Assembly: GCA_003058525.1 (NCBI GenBank)
Contig: QBVD01000065.1
Span: 18,266 to 82,265, forward strand
Direction: 5' to 3'
Source of the DNA: a gamma proteobacterium symbiont of Ctena orbiculata
Lineage (GTDB): Bacteria; Pseudomonadota; Gammaproteobacteria; Chromatiales; Chromatiaceae
DNA: 64,000 nucleotides
Within the stretch, counting starts at the first letter, position 1. Every line of letters begins with the position of its first letter. The notes under the pieces are model-generated. The model searched no databases. It saw only the letters and a program-made list of their open reading frames with translations, and was not told where the DNA came from. The position numbers were made by a program, and so were the translations under genes. This document shows, piece after piece, positions 26,497-35,135 of this stretch.

Positions 26497-26970
26497 TCAG
26501 GTTTTGATATAGGTCCCCATCAATATTGCCTCCTCTATGATATGTCCTGTCATTGCCTCTTCCACTTCGCGCTTGCGAGGCTGCCGCAAACCCTCCAACA
26601 CGGTATCCAGGGCATACAGCTTGTGGAAATAGCGATGGCGACCGATCGGTGGGCAAGGTCCGCCATAACCGGTTCGATTCCAGTCATTGATCCCTTCCCC
26701 CGTTCCGTGAGGCAGGTCGGTGGGGTTAACCGCCTCCGGTAGTTCACGGGTCTCCGGCGGCAGGTTGAAGAGCACCCAATGGACCCACACCATTTTCGGC
26801 GCCATGGGATCGGGTGCATCGGGGTCGTCCACAATCAGAACCAGACTTCGGGTGTTGTCAGGTACGCCGTCCCACTGTAGCTGGGGCGATATATCCGCGC
26901 CTTGGCAGGTAAACTGGACAGGTATTCCCCCTCCGTCTGAAAATGCGCTGGAGAACAGAGTCAATGGCAT
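26497..26970 (-). CDS. PEBP-like protein (YbhB/YbcL family)
   Basis: 157 residues. LVLIVDDPDAP, WVHWVLFNLP, GINDWNRTGYGGPCPPIGRHRY and HKLYALD are the conserved anion-pocket segments of the phosphatidylethanolamine-binding protein fold. No signal peptide, so cytosolic. Physiological role of bacterial members is not known. Convergent with the photoreceptor gene, 70 bases away. Confidence 0.93.
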   Translation of the reverse strand: MPLTLFSSAFSDGGGIPVQFTCQGADISPQLQWDGVPDNTRSLVLIVDDPDAPDPMAPKMVWVHWVLFNLPPETRELPEAVNPTDLPHGTGEGINDWNRTGYGGPCPPIGRHRYFHKLYALDTVLEGLRQPRKREVEEAMTGHIIEEAILMGTYIKT

Positions 26971-27253
26971 GGTTATCTCCCGATCTGGATCTGTGATGGG
27001 ATTAAGTGTAGCCGATTCCAGGCGTCAGACTGGTAACTTGCGGTCCACCCGGATATTTTAGCGAGATAGGTTATGGCGACGCAGTTTTTCACGCAGGGAT
27101 GTCGCCGGATACGGCGGTGCATGTCCAGACGTCCGGTTGAAATGAGTAATTGAAACGGCATATAGTTTACCCCACTGAACTCGCGGTTTTCATATAACAA
27201 AAAATGGTTCAGCAGGATCTCAATGGACCATCTGCAAACGGAGGGGCAAGTCG

Positions 27254-28810
27254 ATGGTATATACTCACAAGCATCCGGCGCTACTGATAATGGGCGTCAT
27301 TTTCCTGGTTATCGGCGCATCCGCCCAATTCGGCCTTCAGGAGGGGCTGATCGGCTATCTGAAGATCTCTAAATACCTTGGTGAGATGACCGGCCTCGCC
27401 TACACAGCGGGTGTAATCGGGGTGGTCGTGGGTCTCTGGCATCTGTTCGGAACCCACGAGGAGGGGAATCTGGACTACTACCTCTCTACCGTGGCCGGGG
27501 TCATCTTCATTCTCCTGGTGGCAATGATCGTTCGCTGGTATCTCGCTCCGATCGTGGCGGTCCTGAGTAAGGGCCTGGGCCCGGTGATGGGCGCGAAATA
27601 TCTGCACCAGGTCCTGGGCCTCAACTATGTGGTGCTGGGCATTCTGGCCGGTATCCTGATCGTCAATGTGTTCAAGATTCCCGACTGGGCCGATAACGGT
27701 ATCCGCATGTCGAGGCTGGGGCTGAAGACCGGCGTTATTCTACTGGGCACGCTCTACAGCCTTGCCGAACTGGCCCACCTTGGGCGTCTCTCGGTGGTGC
27801 TGATCGGCTTTTTCGTGCTCGGCTCCGTCGGCCTGGTGCTCTGGTTTGCCCGCCGCCGCAACTTACCCAATTCAATGGGTGGCGTACTTTCCGCCGGCAT
27901 GGGGGTCTGTGGGGTTTCGGCGACGGTCGCCGCGGCACCCGTCGTACAGGCCAAATCGGTGGAGATCGCCTATACCATAGGCACCATTCTGCTCTGGGGC
28001 GTCGGTTGCATGTTCATCTTTCCGGTCATCGGTCAGCTGTTGGGTCTGGGGCATATCCAGTTCGGCGCCTGGGCCGGCACGGGTATCCTCAACTCGGCCC
28101 AGGTAGCCGGTGCGGCATTGGCCTACCAGCCCGACGGCATCGAAACACTCAAGGTGGCGGAGATCTTCAATATCACCAGGGTGTTGTTCCTCCCCATCAT
28201 CGTGCTCTGGCTGGCACTCTGGTATGTGCGTCGTGAAGAGGGCGCGGAAGCGGTCAATACCGGGCGTGTGATATTTGAGAAATTTCCGGTCTTCGTGATC
28301 GGCTTCATTCTGATGTTCGCCCTCTCTTCAACCGGCATTTTCGCACCCGCCAATCACTATAAAGGCAAATACTTCGACAATGATATTGCCGCAGAGAAGC
28401 TGCTGAAGCCTGAGCAGGTGGCAAGCCTGCAGCAGGCGTTGCCCAAGGTCCAGCGCGTGGATCGCCAGCAGGCGCTGAGACGATTGATCGAGAACCGCAA
28501 GGTGATGAGTATCGATGACGATGCCACACTGCGCGGTTTGGTCAATGCGCAGGTGCTCACGAAGGATGCCAACAAGATCCTCAAAGGCGCACACAAGGCG
28601 GTGCGGCATACGGCCAAGAAGATCAAGAAGTTCAGGCAGTGGATCACCCTGCTGTTCGCCTTCGGCCTGACCGGTCTCGGTATGCAGATCACCGTAGCCT
28701 CGATCAAGCAGGCGGGTGGGCAGCCACTGGTGATCGGCGGCGTGGTGGGCACCACCAAAGCGGTGCTGTCACTCCTTGTGATCATGCTGTTTGTGCATGA
28801 AACCATCTAA
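27254..28810 (+). CDS. YeiH family putative sulfate exporter
   Basis: 518 residues, longer than E. coli YeiH (about 350). Roughly ten membrane helices with the UPF0324 segments GIRMSRLGLKTGVILLGTLY, MGVCGVSATVAAAPVVQAK, GTGILNSAQVAGAALAY and, at the end, GLTGLGMQITVASIKQAG. A charged cytosolic or periplasmic insert of about 100 residues (about 375-460, Lys/Gln/Asp rich) precedes the last helices and explains the length. Family members are proposed sulfate or sulfonate exporters and are common in sulfur oxidisers. GGAGGGG upstream of the ATG. First gene of a four-gene cluster. Confidence 0.85.
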   Translation: MVYTHKHPALLIMGVIFLVIGASAQFGLQEGLIGYLKISKYLGEMTGLAYTAGVIGVVVGLWHLFGTHEEGNLDYYLSTVAGVIFILLVAMIVRWYLAPIVAVLSKGLGPVMGAKYLHQVLGLNYVVLGILAGILIVNVFKIPDWADNGIRMSRLGLKTGVILLGTLYSLAELAHLGRLSVVLIGFFVLGSVGLVLWFARRRNLPNSMGGVLSAGMGVCGVSATVAAAPVVQAKSVEIAYTIGTILLWGVGCMFIFPVIGQLLGLGHIQFGAWAGTGILNSAQVAGAALAYQPDGIETLKVAEIFNITRVLFLPIIVLWLALWYVRREEGAEAVNTGRVIFEKFPVFVIGFILMFALSSTGIFAPANHYKGKYFDNDIAAEKLLKPEQVASLQQALPKVQRVDRQQALRRLIENRKVMSIDDDATLRGLVNAQVLTKDANKILKGAHKAVRHTAKKIKKFRQWITLLFAFGLTGLGMQITVASIKQAGGQPLVIGGVVGTTKAVLSLLVIMLFVHETI

Positions 28811-28827
28811 TCCGGAGGAGAATTTCC

Positions 28828-28989
28828 ATGATCGACCAGCATAGTCAAGATATCGATCTGCAGGAAGAGGCGGGGGCCAAATTCCATCGTGGTTCAGCGC
28901 TCTCGATCTTCGCCAGTGACCGGCGTGAAGACTTTGTCGCCCTGATCCTGGCGCTGTTGATTGCACTGGGCGTCTACTTTTTCAGTTGA
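28828..28989 (+). CDS. Small single-span membrane protein next to YeiH
   Basis: 53 residues; ATG at 28828 with a strong GGAGGAG 6 bases upstream, 17 bases after the yeiH-like stop. A charged N-terminal half (HSQDIDLQEEAGAKFHRG) is followed by EDFVALILALLIALGVYFF, one membrane helix that reaches the C terminus. Its size, spacing and ribosome binding site support a real gene, probably a small accessory subunit of the exporter. I do not recognise a named family. Confidence 0.75.
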   Translation: MIDQHSQDIDLQEEAGAKFHRGSALSIFASDRREDFVALILALLIALGVYFFS

Positions 28990-29012
28990 GCGGGCCGTGG
29001 TGAAAGGCATTG

Positions 29013-29477
29013 ATGAATCCCAAGCGAATACTTTGTGCCAGCCACGGCACCGATGGTGCCCGCGCAGCTGAAGAGCAGGCATTGCGCTTGTGTCACAGTG
29101 ACGTCGCCCTGCACCACCTGATAGTGGTACCCGAGTTCTGGAAAGGAATGATGGGTGATGATTGGCTCAACAACGCAGTAACCCGGGAAAGGTTCGGGAA
29201 CTATCTCGAAGGGCAGCTCGACGGTGAAGTCGCAGAGGTGGTGGAGCGGTTGGATAGGGCCACTCAGGAGACCGGCGCCGAATTCAGTTATGAGTCCCGT
29301 TTCGGCAAGCCGGCGGAATGCCTGGTTGATGCAAGCAGGGGCAGGGTATTCGACCTTGTGGTCATCGGTTCGCCACGACCCAAAGGCATGCATGGCCTTC
29401 GCTCCCGAATGGACATCGGGACGCTGGTGCGCGCGCTCCAAATCCCGTTGTTGATTGTACCCCATCCCGGGTCATGA
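29013..29477 (+). CDS. Universal stress protein (UspA) family protein
   Basis: 154 residues from ATG 29013. Single Usp domain: RILCASHGTDGARAAEEQAL at the N terminus, FDLVVIGSPRPKG and IGTLVRALQIPLLIVPHPGS near the C terminus. The usual ATP loop G-x2-G-x9-GS/T is only partly kept, so nucleotide binding is uncertain. Third gene of the YeiH cluster; the next gene overlaps it by 4 bases (ATGA). Confidence 0.85.
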   Translation: MNPKRILCASHGTDGARAAEEQALRLCHSDVALHHLIVVPEFWKGMMGDDWLNNAVTRERFGNYLEGQLDGEVAEVVERLDRATQETGAEFSYESRFGKPAECLVDASRGRVFDLVVIGSPRPKGMHGLRSRMDIGTLVRALQIPLLIVPHPGS

Positions 29478-30067
29478 GTGCCGTTCCATCCGAAGATGCT
29501 GCCTGGGTAACTATCGAGACACCACTCTCCCCGATCCGGTTGCAGAATTTCATTGGCGACTTGGAACGTCTGTTCCGCATCAATTCACTGCTCGAGTTCG
29601 AGCGATGGGAGTCTGTGGGCAATGATCGGATCTCCTTCGAAGCAATCAATCTCAGCAACGGTAAGCATGAGAAAGCCGAACTCAGCGTGGAGCATATCGA
29701 TGGGGGCTTGCGGATCAACTACGATCGGCTGCTCAAAAGTTCCACCAGTATCCAGGTTGAGCCATCAATAACGAGTGGCAGCAGTCTCACTATTACCGAC
29801 GACTACTCCGGTACCGAGGAGACAGAGCGGCAGCGGCGATTGGACGAGGTGGATCGCAGCCTCGGACAGTGGGGACGGGACCTGCACGGTTATCTGCGGT
29901 TGTGGCACCGCTGGTCCTGGCTGCCGCCCTGGCGTTGGTATATGCAACGGGTTTGGCAGCCGATGAAACCCTCGGCACGGCGTATCACACGTTGGATAGT
30001 TTGGATCACTTTCGCTGAGATGGCGGTCGTTCTGCTACTGATCGGGATTCTGGTAATAGAACAGTAG
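29474..30067 (+). CDS. Hypothetical tail-anchored membrane protein
   Basis: 197 residues. A soluble N-terminal domain of about 110 residues with SRPBCC-like features (EFERWESVGNDRISFEAIN and LRINYDRLLKSSTS) is followed by a Trp-rich linker (LWHRWSWLPPWRWYMQRVW) and one C-terminal membrane helix (about 172-195, AEMAVVLLLIGILVIEQ). I do not recognise a named family. Translationally coupled to the Usp gene and so probably acts with the YeiH-type exporter. Confidence 0.7.
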   Translation: MSAVPSEDAAWVTIETPLSPIRLQNFIGDLERLFRINSLLEFERWESVGNDRISFEAINLSNGKHEKAELSVEHIDGGLRINYDRLLKSSTSIQVEPSITSGSSLTITDDYSGTEETERQRRLDEVDRSLGQWGRDLHGYLRLWHRWSWLPPWRWYMQRVWQPMKPSARRITRWIVWITFAEMAVVLLLIGILVIEQ

Positions 30068-30412
30068 CTGCCGGTTGACGAGGACCCGGGATCAGATTCG
30101 AGACGGCGGAGGCAGTTGTGACTGACAACCCGGGGGATGATTCATCTGCAGGCTGGAAAAGGCTGATTAATGCACTCACTAGCTGACCGAAATCGCCAAC
30201 CAGCCTATCCTGGATGATTCCATGCATACAGATCCGAGTTGAGTGCTCCGGCATGAAATCTGTGTAAATTTGAATTCAGTAACCCTATGTACAAATGGGT
30301 ATAGTAAAATCCCTAATATCAGCCAAACTTCAATTGTTATGGGTTGTTATTTATCCGGTTTTTTAAGGAGAACGATAACCACAAGGAAAGATGGTCGATA
30401 TTGGGGTCGGTG
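30068..30412. other. Intergenic gap
   Basis: No gene supported. The last 100 bases are AT-rich and contain GGTATAGTAAAAT (30299-30311), a possible -10 region for the broken cyclase gene. Confidence 0.4.
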
Positions 30413-31931
30413 ATGCCTGATCACCGTTTGTTATTACTATTCCTGTCATTTATGCTGCTTGCCCCGTCTTTGGGTGTGTGGTCCTCAGAACAGCAGATAC
30501 CTCCATCGGTCATACTTGATGATGATTTCAGCTATGCGAAATTGACTGACAAAACCTATGTCCTGCTTGATCCTCAGCGGCAGCTTGGAATTGAGGATGT
30601 CAGTTCCTCCGGACGACAAAGTGACTTTCGCTTGAAACATGGAAAGATCGGATTTACTGATGCGGCTGTTTGGATACGATTCTTATTGGAATCTCGTTTC
30701 ACAACCAAACAAACTGTCATTCTTGAAGTCGACTTCCCATTGATCGATAAGATTGAATTCTACGAAATAGATGGGAAAGGGAATTACAGACCCCGTTTTG
30801 GCGGGGATACCATTCCTGCAACAGCATGCAACAAGCTTGTTAGTCAATCTTGTAGTTATCGGTGCTGTAGTCTTCTCTGGAAAACTACTTGATATAAGAA
30901 AATATAGTCATGCCTATTTTCTTGTTTTTCGGGTCGTAATAATTTTAGCCCTTTTGGGTATTGTGATAAGTATCGCAGGCCGTCTTGAGATTGCCAATCG
31001 AATTGCTTCGCTTTCCGGCATGGCGTTGGTGCCTATCCTGATATCGGCGGCCATCGTAACCTATAGAAAGGGCAATTTTGCCGCTCGCTATTTTCTCGTT
31101 GCTTGGGGTGTATTTCTGATATTTGTTTTTATATCCGGGCTTTATTACTGGGGCATGCTTCCTTATGGATTCGTCACGGCACATGCCTTACAGATAGGTT
31201 CAGTATTTGAAGTGACCATGCTTGGCGTGGCTACGGCTGACCGTGTAAGGCTGTTGAACAAGGAGAAGGAGGAAGCCGACAGATTGGCGAACAAATACCT
31301 GGTATTACTGAACGAAAAGCTTGAGGATCTCGTCCATGAAAGAACGGTGGAGCTGGAGGAAAGTAACCGGAAGCTACACGAATTGGCGACGCACGACAGT
31401 TTGACATTGCTCCTGAACCATAACGCGATTATTCATGCACTGGAATCTGCGCTCAGCGCGGTTGAGAGGCATAGGCAGCCGCTCAGTATTGCTATGGTCG
31501 ATATCGATCGTTTCAAACGGATTAATGATAGATTTGGTCATCAGGTTGGGGATGATGTTTTGGTTGCAATCGCCAATACCTTCACCAGCAGTCTGCGTGG
31601 TTACGATATTGCCGGTCGATACGGCGGCGAGGAATTCCTGCTGATTTTACCGCAGACAAGCATGGAGGATGCCGGAGAATTGATTGAGCGATTGAGACAG
31701 AGCATTGCTGATTTGAGTTTTACCGGAACACAGGGTAAACGGGTGACAATCAGTGTCGGCATGATTGCGTATCTACACGGCATCAAAATGGATGCGGATG
31801 CAATGATCAGATGTGCCGATGATGCCCTGTATCGGGCCAAGGCGAACGGAAGAGACCGAATAGAGTGGGGAAACTGCACTACGATTCTTAGTAAGACCGG
31901 TTGCGCCGGGAATGAAGACGGTCAACAATGA
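30413..31931 (+). pseudogene. Broken 7TMR-DISM diguanylate cyclase (deletion plus frameshift)
   Basis: Two frames. 30413-30892 encodes a signal peptide and the first half of a DISMED2 sensor domain (up to YRPRFGGDTIP). The second frame, read from about 30830 to 31931, encodes roughly five membrane helices of a 7TMR-DISM region (LLDIRKYSHAYFLVFRVVI, NFAARYFLVAWGVFL, TAHALQIGSVFEVTMLG), a coiled coil and a GGDEF domain with intact GGEEF (RYGGEEFLLIL). About 100-150 residues expected between them, the rest of DISMED2 and the first helices, are missing, so an internal deletion shifted the frame near 30830. The cyclase half might still be made from an internal start, but the sensor is lost. Terminator at 32053. 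Confidence 0.75.
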
Positions 31932-32052
31932 TCCGTCCAGCAATTGTGTGACAGCGATTTACCAGTTTTGATCCTGCAACTGTTGCCGTGATGCGCCAAG
32001 CAGTGGTATGGGTTGAACAGGTGTGTGGATAGCAAAAACTGGTATAAGCTGG

Positions 32053-32079
32053 AAAGCCCGGTGCATTAGCCGGGCTTTT
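32053..32079 (+). terminator. Rho-independent terminator
   Basis: Perfect 9-bp stem AAAGCCCGG / CCGGGCTTT with an eight-base loop and TTTTC at the end. It is 120 bases after the broken cyclase gene on the same strand. Confidence 0.8.
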
Positions 32080-32126
32080 CAAGCGATTGTGCTGCGATTA
32101 TATTATTTTAAAAGATCATCATTCGA

Positions 32127-32228
32127 TCAATCGTCATCCTCCTCATCTTCACACACGCAAGGCGCACATACTTCAGGATTAAGCGTGTTTGGATCAAGGT
32201 ATCGTTTGTGCTGACGGCCTTTGATCAT
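32127..32228 (-). CDS. Possible 33-residue Cys-rich acidic peptide
   Basis: A 33-codon frame downstream of the DUF535 gene on the same strand. N-terminal half is basic (MIKGRQHKRYLDP), the end is CAPCVCEDEEDDD, with three Cys in a CxxCxC pattern and a run of acids. No strong ribosome binding site. The polarised composition is unusual for chance translation. It could be a small metal-binding peptide or a peptide precursor; no function can be given. Confidence 0.3.
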   Translation of the reverse strand: MIKGRQHKRYLDPNTLNPEVCAPCVCEDEEDDD

Positions 32229-32330
32229 TTGCTGGTAATTTCAATATTGAAAAGCGCAGATGAGAGTATCGAATGGCGTTCATTTTAGACCTGTAAAAGC
32301 CATGACGGCTGTCTCTTTCATCCTTATAAT

Positions 32331-33317
32331 TCAATCGGCATACTGAATGTCCGGCTTGCAATAATTTTGTTCACGCAATGCCCACGACCCAAGGACTGAA
32401 AGGCTCTGCTCAATCGCCTTTTCAAGTCTCTCCAACAGGCTATAACGATTCCGATACATGGATCGCTTCCTTGAGACGATGTGTGTCAGCGGTTTTCGTA
32501 CGGGGACCAGGGGTAATTCAAAAAAAGTGCCATTGCAGCGGATACCGCTACGATCCGACCAGACCTCATCATAGTTGAGACTCGGTTGGTTCTGTTTGTT
32601 TTTCAAGCAGTAAAAATGGTGTCTATGTTGCCTGTGTGACTCTGAGACGGCATATATTTTTTTTACGCCCAATGACCTGCACAGGGTTTGAAAAGCCTCG
32701 ATCATTAGATCCCTCGGCCTGATGCCGTAAGTCCTTTTGGTCATATCACGATAGAGATCAGTGATACCATCCATTCTTCGACCTTGAATCGCGCCGGCAA
32801 TGGCGCAGATTTGATTGACCTTATTTTTGTACAGCGAAAATGCCAGAGTGAAGACCCGTTCATGGCCGATAAATAGATTGAGTGTAATCATACCCTCTCT
32901 CATAAACAGATCATTTTTGTCAATTACAACCCTGAGCCTGGGATAGATATTGTCCGCATCCACAAGGGTACACTGATGGTTTGCCAGGTAGTCGATTTGA
33001 TGTCTCAGCTCGGGTAGAGTCGTAAAATGATTGTAGAGATAATTAACTCGATCAGCTGTATCCCAACTGATACATTGGTAGGGCCAGAAGATGCTGGGAA
33101 TGGCCTCGGGATGTGCCTCAATCAAATGCTTGAAATGAGACAGCGTTTTTTGGTCCATGCGCAACATATCCTTGCTATTGAGGAGCGCCATGGCGAAATA
33201 GAGGCTTCGTCCCAGGAGCGGACCATACTTGAGGGGGCTTAGTTTTGTTCGCCGATGTTCTGGATCAACAGTAATCTTCGATGAAGACTGTAAGACAAGA
33301 GATAGCTGTTTGAACAT
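32331..33317 (-). CDS. VirK/YbjX family protein (DUF535)
   Basis: 328 residues. The C-terminal two thirds carry the DUF535 segments IAGAIQGRRMDGITDLYRD, TYGIRPRDLMIEAFQTLC, AVSESHRQHRH and RKRSMYRNRYSLLERL. Relatives VirK and YbjX of enterobacteria are linked to surface protein export and resistance to cationic peptides, and some homologues occur beside ABC exporters. No signal peptide is seen. Single gene followed only by the possible small peptide; upstream spacer of about 350 bases to the divergent secreted-protein gene. Confidence 0.87.
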   Translation of the reverse strand: MFKQLSLVLQSSSKITVDPEHRRTKLSPLKYGPLLGRSLYFAMALLNSKDMLRMDQKTLSHFKHLIEAHPEAIPSIFWPYQCISWDTADRVNYLYNHFTTLPELRHQIDYLANHQCTLVDADNIYPRLRVVIDKNDLFMREGMITLNLFIGHERVFTLAFSLYKNKVNQICAIAGAIQGRRMDGITDLYRDMTKRTYGIRPRDLMIEAFQTLCRSLGVKKIYAVSESHRQHRHHFYCLKNKQNQPSLNYDEVWSDRSGIRCNGTFFELPLVPVRKPLTHIVSRKRSMYRNRYSLLERLEKAIEQSLSVLGSWALREQNYCKPDIQYAD

Positions 33318-33670
33318 AATCGGATCCCTTAAAGCGCCTACTCACGCATCCCATCTTTATCTTATAACACGCCATGTCGGATCTGTTATACACTGCTGTC
33401 AATATTATTCGTTTTTTATGTGAGTAACTGCAAAATACAATGTTTATTAACGTTTAATGAGTTCTTGTTACATTGCGGTAAATGATCCAGGAGTATGGCT
33501 GTATCTGGTGATTTCAAATTATGGAAGTGGATTGCTTTACTGTGCTGATGATTGAATATACATTGAATGTGGTTGGATTTGTGTAAATACGGAATCTCAT
33601 AACTTAAAATAATTTTTAACCTCAATTCATATATATAAAATAAACAGTGATCATATTAAGGAGGTCATAC
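33318..33670. other. Divergent AT-rich promoter region
   Basis: Spacer between DUF535 (minus) and the secreted protein gene (plus), visibly AT-rich, no gene seen. The stretch TATATATAAAATAAA shortly before the ribosome binding site at 33659 may hold the promoter for the plus strand. Confidence 0.4.
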
Positions 33671-34051
33671 ATGCCAGCTGCATCGATCAGGATGCGTGCA
33701 GCGCTTTCCTGCTACCTGTTAATTGGTGTTATTCAGTACGGCACCGTTTGCGCCATCGATCCCGGTTACATAGAAGCTGTTGAGGCGGATGTTGCGGAGT
33801 TCGCATCAAATGAGTTTCATCCACCTGCCAATTCAAGTTGGATGGGCAATGCGGATAGCGGTTCTGTGCAATTGATGGATTTGAATGGATTTTCAGCATA
33901 TTTACAGGAAAAGTCTCCCGGTAGTCATATCTTCTACAAAAACCTGCCAGGCAAATTCAAGGAACGATTACATAGGGACTATCTGACCACAGGTGACATC
34001 GATCGTATCAAAAAGGATATCTTCAAATACACACGCGAATTGAAAGATTAG
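33671..34051 (+). CDS. Small secreted protein of unknown function
   Basis: 126 residues from the ATG at 33671, with AAGGAGG 6 bases upstream; an upstream in-frame codon is not used. Signal peptide (about 8-32, ALSCYLLIGVIQYGTVCA). The mature protein has NEFHPPANSSWMGN, GFSAYLQEKSPGSHIFYKNL and DYLTTGDIDRIKKDIFKYTRE. The last segment looks like a conserved motif of small periplasmic proteins, but I cannot name the family. The following gene (48-base gap) encodes a lipoprotein-sorting-like protein; together they look like an envelope module. Confidence 0.7.
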   Translation: MPAASIRMRAALSCYLLIGVIQYGTVCAIDPGYIEAVEADVAEFASNEFHPPANSSWMGNADSGSVQLMDLNGFSAYLQEKSPGSHIFYKNLPGKFKERLHRDYLTTGDIDRIKKDIFKYTRELKD

Positions 34052-34098
34052 TCACGGACATATAATGAACTGTATAGGGCAAGTTAGAGGAATGGTGT

Positions 34099-35073
34099 AT
34101 GAAAAGAATGGATCTCTTTTTAAAAAACAGTGTTTATTTATGCTTTTTTCTTTGCTGTGGATTGGAATCACAGGCAGATACAGGCCGAAACCTGGCCTAT
34201 CCGTCTCCCGATGTGGAGATCGACGCGGCTGAAGTAGCTAAACAGGTCTATTTCGCCAACCACTTCTATGCCTTTGATAACTTCTCCATCAAACGCCGTG
34301 GTAGTACCATGAGCGTACTGGTCAACAAGTCGGCAAGCGGCAGTCCGATAACCACGGCTGTAGAGCGACATCTGAATAATAATTATGATGAGGATGATGC
34401 CATCCGCTCCCGTGATCTGGCGATCTTCCATTCCGGGAATCTGCGCGGTACCGGCATGCTGATCACAGAGTACAAGGATGAGACGAAGAGTCAAGATTAC
34501 ATGGTATGGCTTCCCAGATTACGCAAGATCAGACGCTTTGCCCAGCCACATCAGAAGGACGCCTGGGGTGGCAGTGTCTTTACCTTCGGCGATGTCACTC
34601 TGCGTAAACCCGGTGATGAAACACACGCGCTGTTGGGTAAGAAAAAGATGCGTACCTGTCTTGGTATGATGGATGAACTTGAGGGAAAGATGTTTCGCTA
34701 TACAGGTCGTATGCCTGAACGTAGTTGCCGTCATTTGGACAGGGTAGTATACGGCCTGAAGAGTGCGACAAAATCCAAGAATTGGTGGTACGACTATCGA
34801 ATCAGCTATGTAGATACGGAAAGTTTTGCCGATTATCGTACCCTGTATTATAAAAATGACAAATTAATTAAAATTATTGACCGGGATTGGGGGCTGGTGA
34901 ATGCGGAGGGAGAAGGTGATCCGAGAGCATTGTTCTGGAAATATTGGTACGGTATCGACCTGAGAACAGGTCAGCAGAGTCTGGCTGTGATACCGCGCAA
35001 GGTAGTTGATATGAACAGTGAACGACAAAACAGTTTCTGGACAGAGAGGACGTTGCGGAAAATCAAGCGATAG
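34099..35073 (+). CDS. Outer-membrane lipoprotein-sorting-like protein (PF17131 type)
   Basis: 324 residues with a signal peptide (LKNSVYLCFFLCCGLESQA). The middle has GNLRGTGMLITEYKDETKSQ, WLPRLRKIRRFAQPHQ and GGSVFTFGDVTLRKPGDE, the pattern of LolA-like proteins in which the outer-membrane lipoprotein-sorting fold is adapted to RND/MmpL-type lipid export. No RND gene is nearby. Probably a periplasmic lipid- or hopanoid-handling protein, by analogy only. Same direction as the small secreted protein gene. Confidence 0.78.
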   Translation: MKRMDLFLKNSVYLCFFLCCGLESQADTGRNLAYPSPDVEIDAAEVAKQVYFANHFYAFDNFSIKRRGSTMSVLVNKSASGSPITTAVERHLNNNYDEDDAIRSRDLAIFHSGNLRGTGMLITEYKDETKSQDYMVWLPRLRKIRRFAQPHQKDAWGGSVFTFGDVTLRKPGDETHALLGKKKMRTCLGMMDELEGKMFRYTGRMPERSCRHLDRVVYGLKSATKSKNWWYDYRISYVDTESFADYRTLYYKNDKLIKIIDRDWGLVNAEGEGDPRALFWKYWYGIDLRTGQQSLAVIPRKVVDMNSERQNSFWTERTLRKIKR

Positions 35074-35135
35074 CAACTTCATGAGTCATGGCTCCATAGA
35101 TCCATTTTCTAATTCTCACAACCATATGATTGTTA

